64,000 nt of DNA. Origin: Alphaproteobacteria bacterium. GTDB taxonomy: Bacteria; Pseudomonadota; Alphaproteobacteria; Micavibrionales; UBA2020. Shown here piece by piece: positions 17,937-26,160 of this stretch (position 1 is the first letter of the stretch; each line of letters starts with the position of its first letter). The notes beneath the pieces were generated by a model. That model was not told where the DNA came from. It worked only from the letters and a program-made list of their open reading frames with translations, and did no database searches. The stretch covers positions 248,001 to 312,000 of the forward strand of contig JAEUKT010000002.1 of assembly GCA_016794125.1 (NCBI GenBank). The letters are read 5' to 3'. The position numbers were made by a program, and so were the translations under genes.

Positions 17937-19679
17937 TTATGGACGAAAACGGTTCACAAGGTCGGTGATGCGGGCAGGTTCGTACTGATTCATCACCTGC
18001 CGCGCATGTTCCTCGCATTGCGCGAGGCTTAAGGACCGGATGCGCTGCTTGATGCGCGGCACGCTGGAAAAGCCGACGGAGAATTCGCGGATGCCCAACC
18101 CCACCAGCAGCGCGGTGTATTTCGGGTCGGCCCCCATTTCACCGCAGATACTGACGGGGATGCCCATACGCTTTGCCGCCTCGACCGTGAATTCGATCAG
18201 GCGCAGCACGGCAGGGTTGAGCGGGTTATAGAGCGCGGCCACCTGGTCGTTGCCACGGTCGATCGCGACCGTGTACTGCGTCAGGTCATTGGTGCCAAGC
18301 GCGAAGAAATCGGACACCGCTGCAAGACCGTCGGCCGACAGCGCCGCCGCCGGAATTTCGATCATGGTGCCGAGCGGCGGCATTTTATCGGGGATTGCCG
18401 CTTTTTCGTTTTTCAAATCCTTGTAGCAGTCGCGCAGCATCGCCCGTGCGCGTTCCACCTCGTCCGCCGTCGTCACCATCGGCAGCAGGATTTTGACGGG
18501 CCCGAGCGCGCCCGCCCGCAAAATGGCGCGGAACTGGGTTTTCAGCAAATGCGGTTCTTTTAATGACAAGCGTATCGCGCGCAGGCCGAGCGCCGGGTTC
18601 GCGGCTTCGGCCAGATATTCGCCGACCGATTTCGCCAGCTTGTCGCCGCCGATATCGAGCGTGCGGAAGGTGACGCTGTCGCCCTGCATTTCGCGCACCA
18701 CGCCCGCCATCGCCTCGAACTGCTCGTCTTCGGTCGGCAGCGTCGTGCGGTTCATATACAGGAATTCTGTACGGAACAGCCCGATGCCGCGCGCGCCGGA
18801 TGCCTTGATCGCATCGGTTTCGCGCGGGACTTCAAGGTTAGAGCGCAGGGTGATTTCGGTGCCGTCCTTCGTCTGCGCCGGCTGCGCCGTGATTTCGTCC
18901 AGCGCCGCGCGGTCGGCATTCAGTTTCGCGTGTTTCTGCTCATACAGTTTCAGCGTTTCGGGCGAAGGGTTCAGGATCAAACGCCCTTCGATACCATCGA
19001 CAATCACCGTGCTGCCATGCGCGGCACGTTCGAGGATGACAGGATCAACGCCCAGCACCGCCGGCAGGCCAAGGCTGCGCGCCATCACCGCCGTATGCCC
19101 GGCAGCCCCGCCATGCACGGTCGCAAGCCCCGCAATGCGGCGCGGGTCGAGCAGCGCGGCGTCGGCGGGCGATATTTCCTTGGCCAGCACGATGCCTCCC
19201 GCAGGCACGGAATCGAGCGAGAGATAGGGGATATTCAAAAGCGTGCGCAAAATGCGGTTGCCCACCGCCTCCACATCGTCGATGCGCGCGGCGATATAAT
19301 TGTCGCGCACGGCGCGGAACTGCGCGGCAAGGTCGCGCATGATTTTATCCAGGGCCCATTCGGCGTTGATTTTATCATCGGCGATTTTTTTCAGCGCGCC
19401 GCGCACAAGGCGCGAGCCCGTGATCATGGCCAAATGCGCGTCCAGCAGCAGGTCCAGCTCTTCCGCCGCTTCTTCGGGCAGGTTTTTCGACTGCCCCTTC
19501 AGCGCGGTCAGGTCGCCGCGCACGGTTTCGACGGCAATCTCGAAACGCTGCTGTTCCGCTGCGGTGTCTTCTATCGTGATTTGCGGGACCTTAGGCCGGT
19601 CAAGCTGCACAATATAGGCGGGGCCGGTCGCGATACCGTGGGAAACGCCGATACCGTTCAAAACGATTTCGGCGGCCAT
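17937..19679 (-). CDS. ptsI: PTS enzyme I (PEP-protein phosphotransferase)
   Basis: A 580-residue enzyme that takes phosphate from PEP and passes it to HPr. The phospho-histidine is H195 in GGAAGHTAVMARSLGLPA. The PEP-site cysteine appears in PVSICGEMGADP near the C-terminus, with the signature GLGIREFSVGFSSVPRIK after it. The length fits a plain sugar-type EI, without the GAF domain of nitrogen-type EI. The ATG at 19679 follows the ptsH stop with GAGGA upstream; another in-frame ATG (19688) would overlap ptsH. No sugar permease genes are nearby, so a regulatory role is likely. Confidence 0.92.
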   Translation of the reverse strand: MAAEIVLNGIGVSHGIATGPAYIVQLDRPKVPQITIEDTAAEQQRFEIAVETVRGDLTALKGQSKNLPEEAAEELDLLLDAHLAMITGSRLVRGALKKIADDKINAEWALDKIMRDLAAQFRAVRDNYIAARIDDVEAVGNRILRTLLNIPYLSLDSVPAGGIVLAKEISPADAALLDPRRIAGLATVHGGAAGHTAVMARSLGLPAVLGVDPVILERAAHGSTVIVDGIEGRLILNPSPETLKLYEQKHAKLNADRAALDEITAQPAQTKDGTEITLRSNLEVPRETDAIKASGARGIGLFRTEFLYMNRTTLPTEDEQFEAMAGVVREMQGDSVTFRTLDIGGDKLAKSVGEYLAEAANPALGLRAIRLSLKEPHLLKTQFRAILRAGALGPVKILLPMVTTADEVERARAMLRDCYKDLKNEKAAIPDKMPPLGTMIEIPAAALSADGLAAVSDFFALGTNDLTQYTVAIDRGNDQVAALYNPLNPAVLRLIEFTVEAAKRMGIPVSICGEMGADPKYTALLVGLGIREFSVGFSSVPRIKQRIRSLSLAQCEEHARQVMNQYEPARITDLVNRFRP

Positions 19680-19680
19680 T

Positions 19681-19956
19681 TTACTCATCCTCGTCGAATT
19701 TGCGCTCGACCAGCGCGGCAAGTTCGCTTATCGCCGTTTCGGCCTGCGCGCCTGCGGCGGAAATCTTGATCGCCGTGCCCTTGCTGGCCGACAGCATCAA
19801 CAGGCCCATGATCGACGATCCGCCGACCTCCATGTCGTCCTTGGCGACCTTCACATCGGCGTTGAACTGTTCAACCATCTTGACGAATTTCGCCGCCGCG
19901 CGCGCATGAAGCCCGCGTTTATTGCCGATCTGCACGGTTTTTTCGAGCGCAGACAT
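19681..19956 (-). CDS. ptsH: HPr phosphocarrier protein
   Basis: A 91-residue HPr that carries phosphate from EI to EIIA. The active histidine is H17 in NKRGLHARAAAKFVK. The kinase-target serine region is GGSSIMGLLML (S47/S48), which fits the HPr kinase gene upstream. The C-terminus is acidic (FDEDE). It starts 6 nt after the EIIA stop and ends 1 nt before the ptsI start, so the genes are tightly co-translated. Confidence 0.94.
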   Translation of the reverse strand: MSALEKTVQIGNKRGLHARAAAKFVKMVEQFNADVKVAKDDMEVGGSSIMGLLMLSASKGTAIKISAAGAQAETAISELAALVERKFDEDE

Positions 19957-19962
19957 GATAGC

Positions 19963-20364
19963 TTAGCCCGTCTGCAGCAGCGCGGAGGCCGCGTTGATAT
20001 ATTTGCGTCCCGCTTCCTGACCCGACAGCGCCGCCTGCGACAGCGTTTCGGTCTGGCGCACGGATGCGAGTTTAATGAGCATCGGCAGGTTGATGCCGGC
20101 CAGCGCCTCGATCTTCTTGTCCTGCGTGATCGAAATCGCAAGGTTCGACGGGGTGCCGCCGAACATGTCGGTCAAAATCAAAACACCCTTGCCGCTATCG
20201 ACGGATGCGGTCTTGGCGATGATTTCCTGGCGCTTTTTTTCCATGTCGTCTTCGGGCCCCATGCAAACGGCTTCGATCTGCTTTTGCGGGCCGACGATAT
20301 GTTCCATCACGGAAATGAATTCTTCCGCCAGACGGCCATGGGTGACGATGACGATACCGATCAT
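19963..20364 (-). CDS. PTS EIIA, mannose/fructose type
   Basis: A 133-residue free-standing EIIA of the mannose family. The phospho-acceptor is H9 in MIGIVIVTHG, and the family motif GVLILTDMFGGTPSNLA lies near residues 80-96. No IIB, IIC or IID genes accompany it. In alphaproteobacteria such orphan EIIA proteins form a regulatory phospho-relay with HprK, HPr and EI, and the order here matches that. An AAGAAGG ribosome-binding site precedes the ATG. Confidence 0.9.
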   Translation of the reverse strand: MIGIVIVTHGRLAEEFISVMEHIVGPQKQIEAVCMGPEDDMEKKRQEIIAKTASVDSGKGVLILTDMFGGTPSNLAISITQDKKIEALAGINLPMLIKLASVRQTETLSQAALSGQEAGRKYINAASALLQTG

Positions 20365-20391
20365 GGTTAACCTTCTTTCTTAAAAACGCGG

Positions 20392-20886
20392 CTACTTCAC
20401 CACGATATTGGGGCGGTGCGCGATTTCCATCGCCTTGAACACCTTCAGCACCGATGACACATCGAATGCATGCAGCTTGAATTTCGGCAGTTGCACGCCC
20501 AGGATATCGTGCGTTTCGGGGTCGGGCAGGCGCGGCACTTCATCGCGCTTCACCAGGTCGATCACAAGGCGCAACCGTGCGGCATTGGTGACGGGAAAAC
20601 GGAGCAGACCGACGCCCCGCACCTCCATCAGCCCGCGGATCGATTCAACGCTGTCGGCATAGATTTTGTCCTGACGGCGCTCCAGCACGACCTGGTCGTC
20701 GCAAATCAGCACCCCGCCCGCGTCGATGAGGCGGTAGGCAAGGTCTGATTTGCCCATGCCCGAAAGGCCGCGCAGGAACACGGCCGAATGTTCGAAATGC
20801 GCCGATTTCAGCAGCACGGCGGTGCCATGCAGCGTGACTTTTTTCGGCTCCGGCGGCGCGGATCGTGCGATACCCAAGTGAGGCAA
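20392..20886 (-). CDS. hprK: HPr kinase/phosphorylase, short form
   Basis: A 164-residue protein containing only the catalytic half of HprK, as is usual in alphaproteobacteria. The P-loop is GLSGMGKS (residues 40-47), and the signature IRGLMEVRGVGLL follows near 83-95. It phosphorylates HPr on serine and can reverse this. The start is non-ATG: TTG at 20886, or TTG at 20877, which is better spaced from AAAGGA. It begins 4 nt after folC, tying the PTS genes to the accD-folC operon. Confidence 0.9.
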   Translation of the reverse strand: MPHLGIARSAPPEPKKVTLHGTAVLLKSAHFEHSAVFLRGLSGMGKSDLAYRLIDAGGVLICDDQVVLERRQDKIYADSVESIRGLMEVRGVGLLRFPVTNAARLRLVIDLVKRDEVPRLPDPETHDILGVQLPKFKLHAFDVSSVLKVFKAMEIAHRPNIVVK

Positions 20887-20890
20887 TCCT

Positions 20891-22249
20891 TTAAGGGTTG
20901 TTGATCTTCAAGGCATGCCCCACAAGATAGAGCGAGCCAGTAATAATTATACGCTGGGGCGTCGCGAATTGGAAGGCAAGAGACTGTATCGCGCTTTCCA
21001 GATTGGGCGCGGTGCGCGCATCCTTGAACCCCGATTTCGCAAGGTAATCACAGAGTTCCGCCGCAGACACCATCGGCGCGTCGATCTGCCCGTCGACCGC
21101 CGTGATGGTGCGCGGCAAATCGGCGAATTTCAGGTAAAACGTGTCCGGTTCTTTTTTTCGCTTGAAGCCAGTGATGATATGAAGGCGCTTTTCAGGCCCC
21201 CATGCCTTTGCCTGCTCCACCAGCACTTCGGCGCCGCTGTCGTTGTGCGCGCCATCGACCCATAATTCCCATCCTTCAGGCAGCAGTCCGGCCAGCGCGC
21301 CTTTTTTCAGCTGCTGGAAACGGCCCTGCCATTCGACATTTTGCATGGCGCGGGATAAAATCTCCTGCGTCGCCAGATGCGCAAACGCGCTGTTTTCGAT
21401 GGCGGCGATCGCGGTTGCGGCATTGATGACCTGATGCGCGCCGACCAGTTGCGGGCGCGGCAATTCTCCCTTGAACAGCTTGCCGCTATAGCTAAACGTC
21501 GCGCCGTGATCGGCAAATATCCAGTCGCGGCCGGCAATGCTGGCGGCAGCGTTTTCGGATTTCGCTTTATCTAGGAAAATATCCAGCACGCCCTCGCCGC
21601 TTTGCGGCGCGATGACGGCTTGGCAGTTCTTCTTGATGATGCCCGCCTTGTTCGCCGCGATTTCGGGCAGGGTCTTGCCCAGCAGCCGCGTATGGTCGAA
21701 GGAAATGCGTGTCAGCAGCGCGACGCTTTTTTCGACCACATTGGTCGCGTCATAGGTGCCGCCCATGCCGGTTTCCAGCAGCAGCGCGTCCGCAGGCGTG
21801 CGGGACCATGCCAGAAACCCAAGGCAGGTAAAAAATTCAAAGAACGACACCGGTTCGTCGCGGCTGGCCGCTTCGCATTCGGCGATCAGGTCGAGCAGGT
21901 AATCGGGCTCGATCAGTTTCCCCGCGATCATGATCCGTTCTTCGAACCGCACCAGATGAGGGGAGATGAATTTATGCACCTTCAGGCCGGCGGCCTCGAA
22001 TATCGCCTGCAAAAACGCGAGCGACGAGCCCTTGCCGTTCGTGCCCGCCACATGGAACACCGGCGGCATTTTCAGGTGCGGATTGCCCAGTTTTTCCAGC
22101 ATCCGGCGCGTGGGTTCCAGCCCTGTCGGGGCGAGCGGAACATGGCGCAGGCGGATGGCATTGATCGCCTGTTCCAGCGCTGGCACGGGCGAATACGTCC
22201 ATTCCGTCAACAACGGCGCATCGGGTGTCGGTTGTTTTTTGTCGAGCAA
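20891..22249 (-). CDS. folC: Dihydrofolate synthase/folylpolyglutamate synthase
   Basis: A 452-residue Mur-ligase-like enzyme that adds glutamate to dihydropteroate and folates. The ATP loop is FHVAGTNGKGSSLAFL (near residues 64-79). Other marks are KFISPHLVRFEERI, LLETGMGGTYDATN and LWVDGAHNDSGAEVL. The start is TTG at 22249 with AGGAG about 10 nt upstream; no earlier ATG fits. It follows accD by 23 nt, a common accD-folC pairing. Confidence 0.93.
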   Translation of the reverse strand: MLDKKQPTPDAPLLTEWTYSPVPALEQAINAIRLRHVPLAPTGLEPTRRMLEKLGNPHLKMPPVFHVAGTNGKGSSLAFLQAIFEAAGLKVHKFISPHLVRFEERIMIAGKLIEPDYLLDLIAECEAASRDEPVSFFEFFTCLGFLAWSRTPADALLLETGMGGTYDATNVVEKSVALLTRISFDHTRLLGKTLPEIAANKAGIIKKNCQAVIAPQSGEGVLDIFLDKAKSENAAASIAGRDWIFADHGATFSYSGKLFKGELPRPQLVGAHQVINAATAIAAIENSAFAHLATQEILSRAMQNVEWQGRFQQLKKGALAGLLPEGWELWVDGAHNDSGAEVLVEQAKAWGPEKRLHIITGFKRKKEPDTFYLKFADLPRTITAVDGQIDAPMVSAAELCDYLAKSGFKDARTAPNLESAIQSLAFQFATPQRIIITGSLYLVGHALKINNP

Positions 22250-22272
22250 ACCTTGGTCACTCCTGACAAAAG

Positions 22273-23169
22273 TTACTTCTGCGCCCCGTTGGCTTTTTTG
22301 CGCGTGCCGGTTTCCGAACGCGGGCGCGTGAGCAGCTGGATGATCGAGCCGATGCGCTGGCGCAATTCGCCGCGCGGGACAACCAGATCGACCATGCCGT
22401 GGTCGCGCAGGTATTCCGCCGTCTGGAAACCGTCGGGCAGCGATGCGCGGATGGTTTCCTGGATGACGCGTCGGCCGGCAAAACCGATTTGCGCGCCGGG
22501 TTCGGCGATGTGGATGTCGCCCAGCATCGCAAAGGATGCCGACACGCCGCCCGTGGTGGGGTCGGTCAGCAGAACGATATAGGGCAGTTTTGCTTCCTTC
22601 ACCGTTTCAACGGCGATGACGGATCTGGGCATCTGCATCAGGGAAATCATGCCTTCCTGCATGCGCGCGCCGCCCGATGCGGGGATCACGATATAGGGGG
22701 CTTTCAATTGTACGGCCAGACGCGCGCCGGTGATCAGGCCGTCGCCAACCGCCGCACCCATCGACCCGCCCATAAAATCGAAATCAAACGCGGCAATCAC
22801 GGCCTGCTGGCCGGTGATCGTGCCATGCGCGACCACGATCGCGTCCTTGCGGCCGGTTTCGTTCTGCGCGTCTTTCAGTCGGTCGGTGTATTTTTTGCGG
22901 TCGCGGAATTTCAGGGGGTCGAGGACCGGTTTCGGCAGCTCCGCCTCGGTATAGGCGCCGTCATCGAACAGCATCTTCAGGCGGTCTTTCACCGCCATGC
23001 GCAGGTGGTAGCCGCAATTGGCGCAGACGTTCAGGTTTTTCACCAGTTCCTGATGGTGCAGCATCGCCTCGCAGCCCGGGCATTTTTGCCAGAGGTTATC
23101 CGGCACATCCTTTTTGGAGGAAATGAGCGCCTTGATCTTGGGCGGGACGAAGTTGGTAATCCAGTTCAT
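22273..23169 (-). CDS. accD: Acetyl-CoA carboxylase carboxyltransferase beta subunit
   Basis: A 298-residue subunit that, with AccA, transfers the carboxyl group from biotin to acetyl-CoA to make malonyl-CoA. The N-terminal zinc ribbon is visible with C30, C33, C49 and C52 (CPGCEAMLHHQELVKNL, then CANCGYH). The crotonase-like core has GGSMGAAVGDGL and SGGARMQEGMISLMQM. It heads the minus-strand operon that runs to divL and supplies the malonyl-CoA used by the fab genes at the start of the window. Confidence 0.95.
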   Translation of the reverse strand: MNWITNFVPPKIKALISSKKDVPDNLWQKCPGCEAMLHHQELVKNLNVCANCGYHLRMAVKDRLKMLFDDGAYTEAELPKPVLDPLKFRDRKKYTDRLKDAQNETGRKDAIVVAHGTITGQQAVIAAFDFDFMGGSMGAAVGDGLITGARLAVQLKAPYIVIPASGGARMQEGMISLMQMPRSVIAVETVKEAKLPYIVLLTDPTTGGVSASFAMLGDIHIAEPGAQIGFAGRRVIQETIRASLPDGFQTAEYLRDHGMVDLVVPRGELRQRIGSIIQLLTRPRSETGTRKKANGAQK

Positions 23170-23321
23170 GGGCTTATACCTTATGTTTAGAGTCGCGTTT
23201 TTAACATGGGTCGCCGTTTTCCGTCATTATAATAAGCAATTTTATTACCATAAAATCGCCAATTATTGACATAACTGGCAAAGCGGAGTACCAATAAAGG
23301 GTCTTAACAAGAAGAATCCGT

Positions 23322-24179
23322 ATGAAAGCCGCCGCGAATTTCAACGACGCCGCCAGCCACGATGTGCCGCATGGGAACGACCCCGCCGGCCTCGCGAAGC
23401 AGCTGTTCGATGAATTATACAAGGTGGAATTCGGTGACGGCACGCCCGTCGATATCGCCAAGGCGACACAGCTGATCGAACAGGGTGCGGATCTGTCGTA
23501 CCAGCACCCCGAGCTGAACCAGACCGCCTTCGATTTCCTGAACGGCTATCCCGACATTTCAAAGCACATGATCATGCTGCCCGCCTATGTGGGGCAGGAC
23601 CTCATCAAGGTATTGAACAGCGACGAAGAAGACGTGGATGATGTGCGCAGCCTGCTGGAACACGGCGCGGATTTGAACCAGCGCGGCGATCAGGGGCGCA
23701 CGCCGCTGATGATCGCGGCGCGCAAGGGCTATACCGACAGCCTGCGCGAGATTGCCGCAAAGGATAACGACCTGTCCCGCACCGACCGCCACGGCTGGAA
23801 CGCGTTGATGCATGCGGCGATGGAAGGTCATTTTGACGCGGCAAAAGCATTGATCGACGCGCGCATGCCCGTCACGCTGCGTTCGTCCAGCGGATATACC
23901 GCGCTGGATGTCGCGCTTGTCGGCGGCGGCAACGAAGAACCGTTATCGGCGGAGAGGCTGAAACTCGCCGTGCTGCTGGTGCAAAACGGCGCAAGCCTTC
24001 ACCAGAAAAACGAAAAAGAGATTTCGCCCGTCGAATACCTGAAAATGAACGGCGAAGAAGCCGCGATCAAACAACTGACCGCCGCATCCGCGCAATACGA
24101 AGTGACGCTGGCACAAACGGCCGTCATCAGCAGGGGCATCGCCGCCCCGGCGGTTGCGCGCTTCCGCCGCGCGGGTTAA
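23322..24179 (+). CDS. Ankyrin-repeat protein A
   Basis: A 285-residue protein with about four ankyrin repeats between residues 35 and 250, for example VRSLLEHGADLNQRGDQGRT followed by PLMIAARKGY, then HGWNALMHAAMEGHFDAAKA. No signal peptide or membrane segment is seen. The last 20 residues (SRGIAAPAVARFRRAG) match the end of the ankyrin gene at 26161. Ankyrin repeats bind other proteins; the partner is unknown. An upstream promoter is likely because accD is divergent. Confidence 0.85.
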   Translation: MKAAANFNDAASHDVPHGNDPAGLAKQLFDELYKVEFGDGTPVDIAKATQLIEQGADLSYQHPELNQTAFDFLNGYPDISKHMIMLPAYVGQDLIKVLNSDEEDVDDVRSLLEHGADLNQRGDQGRTPLMIAARKGYTDSLREIAAKDNDLSRTDRHGWNALMHAAMEGHFDAAKALIDARMPVTLRSSSGYTALDVALVGGGNEEPLSAERLKLAVLLVQNGASLHQKNEKEISPVEYLKMNGEEAAIKQLTAASAQYEVTLAQTAVISRGIAAPAVARFRRAG

Positions 24180-24187
24180 ACTTGCCC

Positions 24188-24448
24188 ATGCCGGCCAACA
24201 TCCTTTTCAACAAAGCCGCCCTGATGATTCCGCTGTCGGCGGAAGGCATGGGATTATTGCTGCTGGCCGAATGCCGCAAAGACGCGCCGGATGTGCAAAA
24301 GGCGACGGGATTATTGCAGAGCGGCGCGGATACCAATATCCGCGACAAACGCGGCTTTTCCGCCCTGATGTGGGCGGTCACCAAGGGACATGACGAGATT
24401 GCGGATGCGATCATCGCGTCATCCGAACTTCCACCGGAAGAAAATTAG
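24188..24448 (+). CDS. Small ankyrin-repeat protein B
   Basis: An 86-residue protein with one and a half ankyrin repeats: AECRKDAPDVQKATGLLQSG, then ADTNIRDKRGFSALMWAVTK and GHDEIADAII. It starts 8 nt after the stop of ankyrin gene A, so the two form a pair. An in-frame TTG lies 6 nt upstream of the chosen ATG. The ribosome-binding site is weak, which suggests coupling. Its end overlaps the convergent pyrF by 4 nt. Confidence 0.75.
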   Translation: MPANILFNKAALMIPLSAEGMGLLLLAECRKDAPDVQKATGLLQSGADTNIRDKRGFSALMWAVTKGHDEIADAIIASSELPPEEN

Positions 24449-25167
24449 GCGGCCTTGCGCTTCAGGCTGTCGAGAATATCCTGCGCTGTTTTCGCAGGAT
24501 CGGATGATTGCGTGATGGGACGGCCGATCACAAGGTAATCCGCGCCCAGTTCCGCCGCCGCCTGCGGGGTCAGCGTGCGTTTCTGGTCGCCGGCCGCCGA
24601 TCCTTCGGGGCGGATGCCCGGCACCACCAGTTTCATGCGTGATGATAATTTCGCGCGCAGCGATGCGATTTCAAGCGGCGAACAAATAACGCCCTGCAAA
24701 CCTGCACTATCCGCCAACTGAGCAAGGCGCAGCACCTGATCGCCCGCCGGTTTCTGCTGCCCGACCGAGTCAAGGTCGCTGTCATCCATATGCGTCAGCA
24801 CCGTCACGCCCAACAGCGCGGGCAACGGGCAGTTGAACTGCACGGCGGCATCCTGCGCGGCATCGATGGCAGCGCGCATCATGGCGGCGCCGCCGGATGT
24901 ATGGATGGTGATGAAATCCGCGCGGCAGCGCACAGCCGCACGCACAGCGCCCGCAACAGTGTTCGGAATATCATGCAGTTTCAGGTCGAGGAAGACGGGC
25001 GTATCGCCGCCCTTCAGCTCGCGCAGGCGCTCCACACAGAAAGGCCCTTCGGCGACGAACAGTTCAAGGCCGATCTTGATGCCGATATCGACGCGCGACA
25101 GCTTGCGCACCAAATCCTGCGCATCCTGCATATTGGCCGCATCGATCGCACAGAAAATGCCTGTCAT
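24445..25167 (-). CDS. pyrF: Orotidine 5'-phosphate decarboxylase
   Basis: A 240-residue TIM-barrel enzyme that makes UMP from OMP, the last step of pyrimidine synthesis. The catalytic motif is FLDLKLHDIPNTV (the D-x-K-x2-D set), with IKIGLELFVAEG before it and VPGIRPEG and YLVIGRPITQSSDP near the end for phosphate binding. It is 12 nt downstream of the RidA gene on the same strand. Confidence 0.95.
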   Translation of the reverse strand: MTGIFCAIDAANMQDAQDLVRKLSRVDIGIKIGLELFVAEGPFCVERLRELKGGDTPVFLDLKLHDIPNTVAGAVRAAVRCRADFITIHTSGGAAMMRAAIDAAQDAAVQFNCPLPALLGVTVLTHMDDSDLDSVGQQKPAGDQVLRLAQLADSAGLQGVICSPLEIASLRAKLSSRMKLVVPGIRPEGSAAGDQKRTLTPQAAAELGADYLVIGRPITQSSDPAKTAQDILDSLKRKAA

Positions 25168-25179
25168 CGCGCCTGCCCC

Positions 25180-25641
25180 TTAGCTGATTTCAAAAATCGC
25201 ATCGACCTCGACCGATGCGCCGAGCGGCAGCGCGGAGACGCCGACTGCGGCGCGCGCATGCTTGCCCGCGTCGCCGAACACTTCCACGATCAGGTCGGAT
25301 GCGCCGTTAATGACTTTCGGGTGGTCGAAAAATTCAGGCGTAGAGGCCACGAAACCGCCGAGGCGCAGGCAGCGCGTGATGCGGTCAAGATCGCCGCCCA
25401 GCGCGGCCGAGGCCTGCGCGATAATGTTAATAGCGCAGATGCGCGCTGCGGCGGCGCCCTGCTCCACACTTGTATCCTTGCCCAACAATCCTTTGCTCAG
25501 CTGCCCCGCCGCCATCGGCAGCTGGCCGGAGATGTAAAGCGTGTTGCCGGAAATGGTGAAGGGCACATAATTGGCGACCGGCGGCGTCAGCTGCGGCAGC
25601 GTGATGTTGAGTGCGCTCAGGCGGTCGTTGATTTTCGGCAT
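25180..25641 (-). CDS. RidA-family protein
   Basis: A 153-residue protein of the RidA/YjgF/YER057c superfamily, whose best-known members hydrolyse reactive enamines and imines from PLP enzymes. Family marks are LYISGQLPM near residue 35 and the C-terminal HARAAVGVSALPLGASVEVD. The arginine of the active centre is present in that stretch. Its AAAGGAG ribosome-binding site lies inside the 3' arm of a hairpin that doubles as a terminator for the gene upstream. Confidence 0.9.
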   Translation of the reverse strand: MPKINDRLSALNITLPQLTPPVANYVPFTISGNTLYISGQLPMAAGQLSKGLLGKDTSVEQGAAAARICAINIIAQASAALGGDLDRITRCLRLGGFVASTPEFFDHPKVINGASDLIVEVFGDAGKHARAAVGVSALPLGASVEVDAIFEIS

Positions 25642-25642
25642 G

Positions 25643-25675
25643 AAAAAGCTCCTTTGGCGGTCAGCCTAAAGGAGC
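25643..25675 (-). terminator. Terminator hairpin that contains the RidA ribosome-binding site
   Basis: On the minus strand GCTCCTTT (25675-25668) pairs with AAAGGAGC (25655-25648) and is followed by TTTTT (25647-25643). It fits a terminator for the small gene upstream. The same 3' arm supplies the Shine-Dalgarno for the RidA gene, whose ATG lies just after the T run, at 25641. Confidence 0.75.
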
Positions 25676-25703
25676 GTGTTTCGGCGTTCAACGATTTAAA
25701 CGC

Positions 25704-25886
25704 TTACATCCCCAGCTTGGTGAGGTCGAGATTGGCGAAGGTTTCATAAGTCGTCTTGGTACGGCTGTTCGCAGGCGTGATCGAAGACAGCGGCATTTCC
25801 GTCTGGCGCGTGGCCTTGCTCTTGAAATCGTCGGTAATGGTCGCTGCCCAGGCATCGCCATCGGGGAATTTTTCTTCGTGGCCCAT
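25704..25886 (-). CDS. Small hypothetical protein (60 aa)
   Basis: A 60-residue soluble, Thr/Ser-rich protein starting MGHEEKFPDGDAW. The ATG at 25886 is chosen because a perfect AGGAGG lies 8 nt before it; an ATG at 25892 would be too close. No family is recognised. A terminator-like hairpin follows its stop, so it looks like a separate, well-translated gene. Confidence 0.65.
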   Translation of the reverse strand: MGHEEKFPDGDAWAATITDDFKSKATRQTEMPLSSITPANSRTKTTYETFANLDLTKLGM

Positions 25887-26160
25887 CTCCATTACCTCCT
25901 ATCTGCCATAATCAGGTTATCTAGTTTCAGTATCCCAGTTATAAGTTAACGCATTATGAATTTGGTCTTAACGCCTAAAAGATAAAAGAAGCATTTGTTA
26001 TTACTATGTTTTTTTGTAGATTTGGCATCAAATCCCATATATTACCATAATTATTGCACCTAATAGCGACTTCGTATATGATAGCTGGCAGCCAGACAGG
26101 GCAAGAACCGGCAGAATCGGCGGTCTTTCTGGTGAATAGGGGATAGGGGAATTCAAAGAC

